The notes beneath the pieces are model-generated. The model did not search any database. It worked only from the letters and a program-made list of their open reading frames with translations, and was not told the origin of the DNA. From Hygrocybe punicea (Eukaryota; Basidiomycota; Agaricomycetes; Agaricales; Hygrophoraceae): DNA of 64,000 nt. Below are positions 20,467 to 32,004 of the stretch, piece by piece. Numbering within the stretch: the first letter of the stretch is position 1; every line of letters starts with the position of its first letter. The translations under genes and the position numbers were made by a program. Location: contig OY744468.1 in assembly GCA_963556145.1 (NCBI GenBank), positions 2,170,001-2,234,000 of the forward strand, in the 5' to 3' direction.

Positions 20467-23400
20467 ATGGATCTTTTCAACGAACCGACTCCTCCGAGGG
20501 CACTTGGCCACACTGGCGACATTGAACACATCTTTTCACCAGATGATGAGATAGATGAGCTAGATTCTTTGCCAGTTGCTCCCCCACGTGCACCGGTTCC
20601 AACCAATCTTTCCATGGAGAGCCATGAAGATGTACTCCCAACCTCTCAAGAGGGTGGTGGGCGGCGAGCAAGATCCATACCCCCAGAGCTAAACCCCACC
20701 AAATTGTGTAGCCGTATCACACCTACTGCAAAGGATGGCAGCGTTATTGGAAAATCACTCTTACACTGTGCCTATCTTGCAAAGAATGCCCCTGAACCGT
20801 TCTCCCCTCGCACTTGGAAGAAGCATCAACCCAAGGCACTCGCCCCCCCTTCTAATGAACCTCCCCTGGACATGCCAGCAGGGCTACAGCGCCCCCTAAT
20901 TCTTCAACGATTGTCAACGAGATCGCAGACCCCAGATGAGGACTATGAGTTCGATGGAGACCTTCTCGGGGCCTATGTGGATGAAACTCATGCAGAGGAT
21001 GACGAGCAATGGGTGCAAACACAGGAGGACACCATTGGTGGCCCTGCCTTTCCACCGCCAGATCAGCCTATCAGGCTACATCAGGAACCTCTCGAGGCCA
21101 TCGCGCCCCCACCCCTTTCACCGGTTTCTGCAGTTCTGTTACTGCTTCCTCCTGCGTCCCCCCCTGCACCCCCTCTCCCAACTGGCCCTGCTGTTCCTGC
21201 AAGACAGGTGATGCGTACCAACTCACTGCCGGATGCATCTGGGTCGGGCAATACCCCTCAAGTTCAAGAAGGTCAGGATGGTCCCAAGACGCAGGGAAGA
21301 ATGTCCAACAAGAACCTCAAGATTATCAATGATGGCTTTCAGGTTATTGAGAACCTTTTCGTTGAAATTGCCTCCCAAACGGACAGTGATGCCTCAAAGC
21401 TTGTGGACCGCTGGATCAAGTCCAATGCCAGCCGTACCTATCAATGGGCGAATGCCTGGAACCAATATGGAAAATACTTTCAAGCGAACCAGGCTGAGGA
21501 GTTGCAGAGGGTCTTCGGCGACAACAGTGACATGAGTGGTAATGGGTTCCCTCTTGTTCCATAGTCCTCGGATCACTAATTGTGATCTAGGCAGCCAAGG
21601 ATGCTTCTCAGGTTCATGTCCATCTACAATGTTATGCTTCTTTCAAGGAGAAGTACCCTGATACTTGGCTGGAGATCCTCGAGTCGCACGAGCAAGCAGA
21701 GCTCAATGATAATGCTGGCCAATCTCGTGCAAAATGTGCACGAATCTTTCGCAACACATTTGACAAGTTCGTACAGCGTGTACGTAGTCTAAACTTGTCA
21801 TGTTCACTTGAAATGTGACCAACTCGGCAGGCCACTGTTAACGCGACCTGACATGGTTTCGAGATGCTGATTGCAATGGTTGGTGGAGAGATCAACTCAG
21901 ATCGCGGACTCAGTGAAATCTTTGTGACTGAAAGGGCAAGTGGTGTAAGTTCTCCATTTCCAAAGGTTGTCGACGTTGAATGATGTTTGTTGCCTTTCAG
22001 TTTGTTGAGCGTCTTCAGCAGGATAATGATACCTTTCTGGGCCACCTGAAGGCTGTGGTTTTGTGAGTTCAGGCAATTTTACTGTTCCATCTGCTTGACG
22101 ACGCTGTAGAGGGTCGACGTCCCTCTGAGTCCATATCATCGATATATCACGAATCCGGACCAACCCGTTGCCGCCATTCGACTTGCATTCAAACCCAACG
22201 TAACCCGACGTGATGTGACGTGATGTGACCCGACGTGACCGATGTAACCCGACACATGCCGCTTTGACACAGCCGCTTTCGGACCAAATCCGGCAGCCTC
22301 AAACACCTCAGAGTTCCAAATCTAGAAGATGGATCTCATCGGACTCAATCCCCGACTTCGGATTTACTTTATTTATGCATCCCCTCGTCCTTTCGGAGAT
22401 ATGTAGGACTTTCTAGATCTTTTCCTTGCATATTCGTTTTCCCCTCCATTTCCTGTCTTCGTTGCTTTGCAACCCCCCTTTCCACATCCCCATTCCAACC
22501 TTTCTTTGTAGCTTACCATCGGCCGAAGTAGACATGTCCGAAAGTAGATTACTGTTTCCTGTACTATAAAAACGGTCCCCGACGACTGTACAACATAACA
22601 TACCCTTAGTCCCCATTTCCCTTTGGTCAGAATCGCCTTTTAATCCCTTCAAATGCTCGTCCATGTAGACCCTTAGCTTTTTATAGTCCACTTCATCGTC
22701 TTTATCGTTGTTTCTGTATATTCATTCATTGTTTCCGACCCAACCCGACCCGACCCGCCATACCCGACATCGTCGGCATCATCAGGTTCTTTATTATTTG
22801 TCCGTTTTTACTCCGTTCATCACCGGATTCGTCGTTATTAGTCCAGTTTTACACGGCAGCTTTACTTTTACTAACATTCCCTTCCTTTTACTACTATTCC
22901 CGACACTGACTTATCCAGTCACTTCTATGCTGACACCCTCTGGTTAGGATCTTATTTCTTTATATAGTTCCGAAGCCACCAAGAACCCGCATCTACAACG
23001 CTCTTAGCCAAAACATCTCAGTTGCCCAAGTTGCAGAGGTCTGGGCAGATGATGATGTTGAGAATGATGGCCAGGAAAGTGATGCTGATAAAAAGGTTGT
23101 TGATACCATTGTGGGGAGGCGTGGCCCTGGCCTGCTCAGCAAGGGAACGGAGGTCCAGAAAAAATTTCGCGAAAGTTTGGGCAATGCTTTCCGTAAGTGA
23201 TCTCTCATCCTTTAGATTTTGTTGCTGCTGACAGGTTCATACTTAGGGGAAGCCGGGGGAGAGTTCAGTTCATCCCTGTTTCCATGGAAAGGGTTCGCCA
23301 AGCTACTCGCTGACCAAGGTTATGTGTGTTTGGATTGGCCATTTGGTACGCCCTTACCAGGTGATGATCGGGCTGGGAAGAGCAAGGGAGTTGCTGGCCT

Positions 23401-25200
23401 GACAATTGTTCAGGCCCAAAGTATCATCGACGCTGTTGAGAGTGACAAGCGCTGCCTCCACTTTGTCAAAGTGCCAGACGCAGACAGGAAAGGTCAGCCT
23501 CAAACCTCCTGAGTGATACACAGCTTGAATTTTTCTCTGCTTGTAGCTCTCAGAAATTACCAACAGCCCATTTTCATTGAAGCACCCCCACCCGCTGGAG
23601 CAGCCCAACCGCAAGCTAGGAGGAAGTTTGGAGATGGCAGGGTTGACTGCCTCGGGCCAAAATGTTTGCAAGAGTCAAAGGCAAAGACTACTGTTAAGAC
23701 TTCAGGTGGGATCGCTCCAAAGACCGAGAAGGGTCTCAAGCTGCCCCCTTCCACACACAAAAATGCTGCCCCTGAAGTTCTCTCGATTGACAATTCCGAC
23801 TCTGATAGCGACACTCCTCCTTCTCATCACACCCGCTCCACGACCTTGAAAAAGGCAATGGGGGGCTTGACCAAGGACAAGTGTGAAACGCCCCGCAATG
23901 GCCCTTCCAATGTTGACATCATCCAGGGAGGCAACAATGTGGTTAGCGCTAGTGATCAGTCCCACCCCAACACTGCACCAGTCACTCAAAAACGCAAGGT
24001 GTCTCCGGAGGTCCCAGTGCAATGCAAGAGAATCAGGTTCATGGAGAGCTCTGATGATGAGCCCATAACTAGCAAAAGCGGCTCCCATAGTGCTGTGATA
24101 GGGCCAGATACCCGTGCAGAGAAGGGAAAGGCTCGTGAGGTGAATGAGAATGATTTCGAGCTGGTAGAATCATCTGTTTCGCCACCTACGTGCATGATAT
24201 TGCCAACTGTGATTGGTAAGTTGCAGGTTTATGGCTCATCACTGCTCGACTTATATTCTTTGTAGTTGAACCTGCTATTACCCACAGACAAGGATGCTCG
24301 CCTGTGCTCATGAAGCCTGTCATAGTAATTACCACATCTGTACAGGGTGGTCCAAAAGGTCCGAGAGCCCCTGTTGGGGATGCTCCTCGGGGGACACCCC
24401 GACCAATTCCAAGGCCAATGAAGACTGGGCTAGCACCTCTCAGTGAGGAAGTTTGTGAGGCTGAGGACGCTCATGAGACCCTCGCCTCTCCTTTGGCCAC
24501 CATTGGTCCTTCAATCCCAAAGCAAGCCCTGTCTGATACGGAGCCTGTGAACCCCGCTCTTCCTGTTCCAAAGGTTATCGACACAGCCAACCCGGCAACC
24601 CTTGCCCCTCCCATTCCAAATGTTGACGATGTGGCAAGACGAGAGGTTTCCGAGACGATGAGATCTCTCAATTGGAATGATCTTCACTCCAATTCAGCAG
24701 CTGCTGAACCCAAAGTCATGCCGCAAGATCGAGGTTATGCAGGGTGGTCTGGAGAGGGATTCTATGATATGCCACCACTGAGATATGACACCTCTCGTGA
24801 TGGATATCGTTTGCATGCCGGGCCCTATGGAGTAGCTCCCTCCCCAGCTGGTTACCTGTATGCGGATTCAATGCCCTACAGCACGCCAGCCCCACCTAAC
24901 TATTCACGCTATCACCCCTATGCCAGTGCACATCCAAATACTCCTGCTCATCTACATGGGGAATTTTTACAGGTACCACAAAGGTATCATGGTGAGGGAT
25001 ATCACGTTCATGACCACACCCAAGGCTACTGGAACCCGGGTGGCTATCTTGGTGGCTATCCTTCCAGAATTCACCAAGCCTACCAAGATGAGGACCACCA
25101 TGGAGACTTGCCTCTAATGGCCAATCAGCAGCACCCTGATGCATACCACCCAGTTGCACAGCTGCCGAATATGATGCCACGAGCCTCCCCTCTGCCATGA
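20467..25200 (+). pseudogene. KDZ-element accessory gene, long low-complexity protein
   Basis: The start is taken at MDLFNEPTPPRALGHTGD. The first exon (to 21538) is acidic then Pro-rich and ends in a conserved-looking block, KIINDGFQVIENLFVEIASQ and NAWNQYGKYFQANQAEE. Later exons contain KYPDTWLEILESHEQAEL, MLIAMVGGEINSDRGLSEIF, FVERLQQDNDTFLGHLKAVV, then after the LTR WADDDVENDGQESDADKKVV and WKGFAKLLADQGYVCLDWP. Then come Ser/Asp and Lys-rich runs (LSIDNSDSDSDTPPSHH; KRKVSPEVPVQCKRIRF) and a final exon (24304-25200) rich in Pro, Gly, Tyr and His. A TGA replaces an expected residue at about 21850 (VNAT-stop-HGFEM), and solo LTR 22105-22997 splits an exon. The family is unassigned. It is probably a transposon-encoded partner of the KDZ transposase, with NLS-like basic runs. 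Confidence 0.6.
22105..22997. mobile_element. Solo LTR, family 1, copy 2
   Basis: This ~893-bp sequence is highly similar over its whole length to 13051-13949, with the same TGTAGA...TCTACA ends. The flanks repeat ACGC(T) (22101-22105 and 22998-23002). It is inserted in the KDZ accessory gene in the same orientation as copy 1. Small indels and scattered substitutions distinguish the two copies. Confidence 0.88.
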
Positions 25201-25580
25201 ACCTCTCCCCTGCCACAAACTTCCCCCCTGCCGTGAACCCCCCCTGCCACAACCCGCTGGCTACAACAAGGATCCTACGCACAACACAGGCAGATCATTT
25301 GTGCTGCATAGGGCTGGTGGAATGCAGGTCCCCGAAGCATACCACCAGGTCGCACAGCCGCCGAATTTGATACCGCAAACCTCTCCTCTGCCACGAACTT
25401 CCCCCCTGCCGTGAACCTCCCCCTTGCCACATCCCGCTGGCTACAACAGGGATCCTACGCATGACACAGGCAGATCATTTGTCCCACATAGGACTGGTGG
25501 AATGCAGGTCCCCGAAGTGTACCACCAGGTCACACAGCTGCCAAATTTGGTACCGTGAACCTCCCCTCGGCCACAAGCCT
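25200..25580. repeat. ~181-bp direct tandem repeat, about two copies
   Basis: The block containing GGATCCTACGCA, CAGGCAGATCATTTGT and GTGGAATGCAGGTCCCCGAA recurs with a period of about 181 bp (near 25268 and 25449). Short CCTCCCCCTGCCACGAAC-like units lie between. It follows immediately after the stop of the accessory gene and resembles its Pro-rich 3' coding sequence (MMPRASPLP, HPVAQLPN). It is therefore an expanded or decayed tail of that gene. Confidence 0.75.
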
Positions 25581-26285
25581 CCCCTCCATCTCGTCCTGTT
25601 GGCCATAAGGAGGAGCTTGCGCATGATGGCGAAACATAGGACACCTCAGATAAAGTTGGCAGAATATTTGATTAGGACCATCCCGAGATCCTCGCATCTT
25701 TTGTTTCTTGTAGTTCAATTCATATCCCGCCCCCCTCACACTGTAACCGCTTGTAGATAATACTACGGCAATTTTGAGTTGGCACGTTGAAGTGCCTAAA
25801 AATACTAAAAAATAATGGGGGAAAAAGAGGGGAAAAACATCCAACAAAAAACATGAGAACTTCACGAAGACAAAAACTTCTTGGAACTTGAACAAAAACA
25901 TCTCAGAAACATTTCAAAAACTCATGAGAACATCTCAAGATACTTCGCCGGAGGTTGACCAAAAACATCTCAGAAATATCTCAGAACCTCAGGAGAACAT
26001 CTCACGAAGCTTTGCCAGAGGGTTTCATATGGGAGCCTGATCTGCAAGACCACTTTCCCTCTACATAAGAAGCCCATCTGGTTGACCTGATAAGTGCTGC
26101 CAAGGGTGAGGTGAGAGATGACAGACGGTATAAACAGTAACATACTTTGTAACAAATACGGTAACAACTTTTGTGTCCAGGCAAGGTACAGCGGGCTGAA
26201 CCCATGCCAGTATACTTCGATGGTTTGTTCCAACCTTGACTGCGTTGACAGCATGGTCCTTAGAAACCCTCCCGCTGTCCATCAA
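25581..26285. other. Non-coding stretch with AAAACATCTCAGAAA-type motifs
   Basis: No gene is supported. A-rich sequence at 25800-26010 holds several spaced copies of AACATCTCAGAAA / GAGAACATCTCA. The remainder leads into the satellite block. The right end of the KDZ element probably lies here, but no terminal inverted repeat could be paired by eye. Confidence 0.4.
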
Positions 26286-29200
26286 GGGTGACGGTGCATG
26301 GCAGCCGTATGGAGCACGGCTGTGCTAAACTGTCGGTCACCATCGTCTCCACAGTCTATAACCAAGGCAGGATCAGTCCAGGACGGTCTAAGGGAACTAT
26401 GGAAATACGGTCTCCACAGACGATGGTGCGTAGCGACCATATCAGGCATGGCATCGCTAAACCATTGGCCACCATGGTCCCCACAGACTATAGCTCCTGC
26501 AGGGGAGTTCAGAACAGTCTGAGAGAACTGCAAGGACACGGTCTACACAGACTATTACTGATGATGGTGCATAGCAACCATATCCAGCATGTTATCGTCT
26601 CCACAGACAATAACCCATGCAGGACACTTCAGGATGGTCTGAGGAAACCGCAGAGACACAGGCTATGCAGACTGTTGCACGGATGGTGTGTAGCAACCAT
26701 ATCGAGCATCTTATCGTCTCCATAGACTATAACCCTTGCAGGACACTTCGGGATGGTCTGAGGAAATGTTACGTTTCCAACTCTGCTTCCAACCCCGATG
26801 CCCATTCCGATACCCACCATGACGATTCTGCACTACACACCTTCCTTTTTCATTTCATTTTGTCCTTTGTCTTCTTTTCAATGTTATTGTTTCTTCTTTC
26901 GGACATCCTTGTATTTTCTTATTCTTGTTCTCTTTTTATCCCTTCTTCTAAAACAATCCAGACCAACCATGGACATATCCCACATGACCTTGTTGTCCCT
27001 GAATAGTCTCCTTGCCGATGGACGTCACCGACATTGTCTTTTCCCTTCGATATCTTGTTTACGCTATCCCACGACAAACCGATCACAATGGCTGTACTCC
27101 CGACACAGCTCATTACCGTAATTGTTATTGGCAGCATTGCCATCACCTTCCTGATCGGTTTCTACCTTGTTATGATCTATCTTTGGCATCAGCACCGAAA
27201 CCCTTCCGCCATTGATACTTCTGACTTCCACCTCGACAATATATCGACACGTAATTGACAATTGCCATTCCCGGATATTTGGTTTCCATATTCATACCCT
27301 GTGCCCACCATTATCCTCCCTGACGATCGGACAACATTCCTCACCTGCATGCGAACTCTGAACAATCCCCAATCATGAGACATTTCACTGTTCTCTCTAA
27401 TCCGACCATCGCCGGAGCATACTCTTTTGGACTTCGACCACAGACCATACCAGTGAACCAACCCCTATCGTATATTGTTCGCACGACACCGCTTCAATGC
27501 AGTACCCAACGACTTGTTCCCACAGCTTGTCACTCATGCCATGACTCGAAACCTGGACCCACGTTCATTTATCCTTTTCCATCTATAATCTTGATACCTC
27601 CCACACTCGTTTACAATGATACCCTTTCTTGGACGAATACTGACATCAGGTGGACCGCATTGTTCCACACACAGGACAAGACACCGCCCCTCGATACGTC
27701 ATTGACACAGACATCGTCATCCGGTACAGCTTATGCTGTTCACATGTCTGACCTCGACTAGCCTACTGTCCTAGTTGGTTTTTTCCTCTATACATTCCTT
27801 CATTTTCTTTCATACCAACCTTGCCGCTATATCCACGCTACCTCAAGACACTCTCATCACCAACCCCACACTGGATGATACCCATCTTCGACCCGACCGT
27901 GCAATGCACTTGCCAAACTGTGCACTTGCCCGTTACAGCAAGTGTAGACCCCAAATTGGCAATTCTGCATGTCACATGATCCGATGACAAATCATCCGAG
28001 TCATCTGGACCTCTTCTATCCTCAACGACACCCGGGCCTCTAGTTGGATCACAAGAACATCGACATGAGGATGCCTCATGTACGCCTCATGGTGAACACA
28101 TGGTAGAGTTGGACATGTTATGGCTTCATGGTTGTATTTCTATTTACCTCCCCTCAAGACCAGTCACTATATATACTGTTCTTGTTGTTGGTTCGGACTT
28201 TTTCTTCTTTTCCTTTCTTTACGTTTAGTCTGGTTCTTGGGGCAGACCCCCTTGTCTTGGGTAACCCCCACGGCTCGCAATGACTTTAGACCACGAACCT
28301 CCCCCCTTGTAGCAGTGTTATCTACCAATGAAACTGCTGTTCTTCCCTCTGGAAACCGCCTCCCTGTTAAGTTGATTGTTGCCAGAGCCTGCTGCAGAAA
28401 CGATCCGTAACAGGAAACCGCAGAGACATGGTCTACGCAGACTGTTGCACAGATGGTGAGTAGTGACCATATCAAGCCTGTTATCGTCTCCATAGACTAT
28501 AACCCATGCAGGACACTGTGGGATGGTCTGAGGAAACTGCCGAGACACGGTCTACGCAGACCATTACTGATGATGGTGCGTAGCAACCATATCAAGCATG
28601 TTATCATCTCCACAGACTATAACCCATGCAGGACACTTCGGAATGGTCTGACGAAACCGCTGAGACATGGTCTACGCAGACTGTTGCACAGATGGTGCGT
28701 AGCGACCATATCAAGCATGTTATCATCTTCACAGACTATAACCCATGCAGGACACTGCAGAATGGTCTGAGGAAACCACCGAGACACGGTCTACGCAGAC
28801 TATTACTGATGATGGTGCGTAGCAACCATATCAAGCATGTTATTGTCTTCACAGACTATAACCCATGCAGGACACTTCAGGATGGTCTGAGGAAACCGCA
28901 GAGACACAGGCTACGCAGACTGTTGCACAGATGGTGCGTAGCAACCATATCGAGCATCTTATTGTCTCCATAGACTATAACTCTTGCAGGACACTTCGGG
29001 ATGGTCTGAGGAAACCGCCGAGACACGGTCTACGCAGACTATTACTGACGATGGTGCATAGCAACCATATCAAGCATGTTAGCATCTTCACAGACTATAA
29101 CCCATGCAGGACACTTCAGGATGGTCTGAGGAAACCGCATAGACATGGTCTGTGCAGACTGTTGCACAGATGGTGCGTAGCAACCATATCAAGCATGTTA

Positions 29201-29600
29201 GCATCTCCACAGACTATAACCCATGCAGGACAGCTCGGAACAGTCTGGGGGAACTGCGGAGAGACAGTCTATGCAGACCATTGCAGATGACAGTGTGTGG
29301 CAACCATATCTAGCAGACTCTAACCCATGCAGGACAGTTTGGAATGGTGTGAGGGAACTGTGGAGACAGTCTACACAGACTATTGCAGACGATGGTGTGT
29401 AGCAACCATATTGAGCATGGTTGCGCTAAACCATCAGTCACTACGGTCCCCACAGACTGTAATTCATGCTCAACAGTCCTGAATGGTCTGGGGGAACTGT
29501 GGCGACATGGTCTACTCAAACCATAGGAGACAATGGTGTGTAGCGAACATTGTATTGCCAAACTGTCGGTGATCTTATGGTCCCCGCAGAATTTCAATGG
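26286..29600 (+). repeat. Dimeric ~239-bp satellite block (A 119 / B 120 bp)
   Basis: Tandem units each contain CATATCAAGCATGTTATCGT, an ACAGACTATAACCCATGCAG box and a GGTCTGAGGAAACC box. Two unit types alternate: A with GTTGCACAGATGGTG and B with ATTACTGATGATGGTG. The CATATC box recurs near 28467, 28588, 28706, 28826, 28945, 29065 and 29184, steps of about 119-120. Edge units diverge and carry an extra CTAAACCATTGGCCACCATGG variant. A 1.65-kb insertion (26767-28412) splits a once continuous array. ORFs across the array are a by-product of the 120-bp unit. Confidence 0.9.
26767..28412. mobile_element. Solo-LTR-like insertion, 1.65 kb, 5-bp TSD
   Basis: It begins TGTTACG and ends CGTAACA (7-bp inverted termini, TG...CA) and is flanked by GGAAA (26762-26766 and 28413-28417) within a satellite unit. 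The internal sequence is pyrimidine-rich, with no gag/pol or repeated ends, so a long solo LTR is the best reading. A TRIM-like or other LTR derivative is possible. It carries a small plus-strand ORF near 27088 with one hydrophobic helix (ITVIVIGSIAITFLIGFYLV). Confidence 0.75.
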
Positions 29601-29715
29601 AACTCAATGGTTCTTATAGATAATTGTAACTTCGCGCAGACGATACTACAGCGACATGTATATCAGGGCCATTCTGAACAAACCACAGTGCTATACCTGT
29701 ATCTTGACTGCCACC

Positions 29716-30345
29716 TTATAAAAGGTTCATATCGTCTTCAGCTTCAGTAATCTCCCGAGCCTTCTGAAGAATGTCGGCTTGCGCTTGTAACCTGGTGATT
29801 TGCAGTTTGAGCCGCATCTCTGGGGTGTGTATGCTGCCATTGGCATCGATGGAGTACATGTCGTCGATGGTTAAATTGGATACTGCGCACCAAGCACTGG
29901 CAAAGAATGCACGTGGTCGAGGTTCTAATCCATCCAATAGCCAGCCTTCCGAAGCCCCGCTGAAAGCTGAGGTAATTTCACCGGTTTTAAAAATCCAAAA
30001 ATCCAGCAGAGCTTCATCCTCCGAACATCCACAGTGTAAAATGCCAGGCAGCCTTTCAAGGGCAGGAAGGCCTCGATCTGCGATTCTCTTCATGTAAGGC
30101 ACGCCAGTGACATGGAATTTAGATTTCAAGGCTTTTACATCTCCACCTGCGTTGTTCATACCGGCTTGATTGGCGGTTTGTCTTGCCAGACCCTCATCAG
30201 ACACATGTAAACCTTTGTCCAGCTTGTGGTGGTAAAGACAGATAATATTGCCACAGTTGGATGTGAGACAGTGAATGGCAAGTGCACGGCTGGATGTGGC
30301 AGCTTGTGGACAAAGATTTGAGTTCAACCGAATGCTTCTGCGCAA
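29716..30345 (-). CDS. Hypothetical protein, unrecognised
   Basis: This is a 209-aa open frame without in-frame stops. Notable stretches are CLTSNCGNIICLYHHK, ALERLPGILHCGCSEDEALL, GWLLDGLEPRPRAFFASAW and a C-terminal helix LKLQITRLQAQADILQKARE (coiled-coil-like). The spaced Cys/His residues might bind zinc. No family was recognised. It stands next to the satellite edge and has no clear partner genes. It may be the surviving 3' exon of a larger gene, since the N-terminal Met is not preceded by a clear leader. Confidence 0.4.
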   Translation of the reverse strand: MRRSIRLNSNLCPQAATSSRALAIHCLTSNCGNIICLYHHKLDKGLHVSDEGLARQTANQAGMNNAGGDVKALKSKFHVTGVPYMKRIADRGLPALERLPGILHCGCSEDEALLDFWIFKTGEITSAFSGASEGWLLDGLEPRPRAFFASAWCAVSNLTIDDMYSIDANGSIHTPEMRLKLQITRLQAQADILQKAREITEAEDDMNLL

Positions 30346-30689
30346 CTTGAAAGATATGGCAGCCCTTTTGTTACGAGTCCCTATAAGGGAATCATTCTAT
30401 ATGGTGGATTTTTCAACTCAGGGTCAGACTCTAATTTGCCAAGCCGTGGGAACAATCTTTGCAAACTGTGGGAACAATTTTGAAGCCCTGGGAATAGTTT
30501 TGAAACCGTGTGACTGCTGTCTTTGTAACTGTGAGAATTTGGTGTCCCAATAAGCAAGAACAATAAGGCGGCTTGATCACAGGTTCCCAGATCACAGTTG
30601 CCAATTTTGGAATAGGTAGTGTTGCAACGTCTTTGCTTGACAGCTTTATTGACATAACGGACTGCATTGGTAGTGTAATGTGCACCTTT

Positions 30690-31650
30690 TGAAATATAGA
30701 TGAGGTGAATGGGCTGAACAGTGTTCAGTGTTCAATGAGTTTCCTGGGTATATTTTCTGTGTGGTAGACACAGGATGAACCATATGTGAAATGTGTGTCT
30801 GCAGATACATATATTTTGCTGGATGCATTGGAATTATGTGTGTGCACCTTGAATCTGAGGCATTGATTTTGCCAAAACAATTATAAGAACAATGTATTCG
30901 GTGTATCTGTGATATAGCTACAAGTACAATGTGTATTAGAATTACTAATAATGCAAGCAGTGGGTACTTGTCGAACAGGCTGAACAGTGTTCGACAGTGT
31001 TCGGCCAGTGTCCCAGTTTCAATCTGCAGCATTGCCTTGTCACAAACAATTGTATGAACATTGTATTCAATGTATCTGTGATGTAGCTACAAGTACAATG
31101 AGTATTAGAATTACTAACAATTCAAGCAGTGGGTACTTGTCGAACAGGTCGAACACTGTTCAACAAGTGTTCGGCAGGTGTCCCAGCTTTGATCCGGGGC
31201 ATTGTCCTCACAGAAACAATTGTATAAGCAACATACTGGATGTATCTGTGATGTAGCTACATGTACTATGTGCATTAGAATTATTAATAATGCAAATAGA
31301 GAATACTTGTCAAACAGGCCGAACACTGTTCGACAAGTGTTTGGCAGCTGTCTCAGGATTACCCTGCAGCATTCCATTTGCTGAAACAATTGTACGAACA
31401 ATATACTGGATGTATCTGTGATGTAGCAAGATTTAATATGTGCATTGGAATTGTTGATAATGCAAACAGTGAATAATTGTGTGAACAGGCCGGTTCTAAC
31501 ACCGTTTGATAAGCGTTCAACAGATGTCCCAGCATGAATCTGCAGCATTGCCCTTGCACAAACCATTGTATAAACAACATATCAAACATTTTTGCGATGT
31601 ATTAAAATTTAACATGTGCTTTGAATATATTAATAATGCAAACAGGAAAC
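30690..31650. repeat. ~170-bp tandem repeat, about five degenerate units
   Basis: The motif GTATCTGTGATGTAGCTACA recurs near 30902, 31073, 31242 and 31409, with a weaker copy near 31590. Each is followed by a GCATTAGAATTATTAATAATG-like box, a GTACTTGTCGAACAGGC box and a GTGTTCGGCAGGTGTCCCAG box. The spacing is 167-171 bp. No coding content is supported. Confidence 0.85.
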
Positions 31651-32004
31651 TGATGAGGACTTTATATAATTAAATAATACTCAGTTATCTAGTCACTTCT
31701 TGAAACCATTTGTGTTGTTATTTCACTTGTGAACGTATTGCAGAAAATAATATCATATAAAATTGGTATTCATGGATTATGATGTGTGATTGCAAACATG
31801 TGAGTGTACGACGTAATGATAATGGATGTCAATCAGTTTCATTCATCCTGAGGTTTGTCAAACGTCTTCGGGTTTCTATGACATCTTCACCATCATCTGT
31901 CAACTGGACATAACCCACATTACGTTTGATATTAATCCTGGTCATTGTATTGAGAGCAGGATGAGGTGCCTTCATTCGACCTATCGTTGCATTCTGGATG
32001 TACA
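31651..32004. other. AT-rich spacer
   Basis: AT-rich sequence between the tandem repeat and the 3' end of the next gene. I see no feature in it. Confidence 0.4.

Noticed and set aside
20437..25200. Host transcription factor or RNA-binding protein
   Set aside because: Low-complexity Pro/Ser/Lys runs suggested this, but no zinc finger, RRM or homeodomain is visible and the gene lies between KDZ and LTR sequence.
25773..25800. Possible Helitron 3' end (GGCAC/GTGCC hairpin then ACTAA)
   Set aside because: CTAA is followed by A rather than T and no Helitron coding sequence precedes it.
26288..29290. Repeat-protein gene in the satellite (LRRLLHRWCVATISS type ORFs)
   Set aside because: The 119/120-bp alternation breaks the frame at each A unit; ORFs appear in both satellite blocks only because the 120-bp unit is open.
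29310..29597. Hypothetical 95-aa minus-strand ORF
   Set aside because: It lies wholly in diverged satellite edge units.
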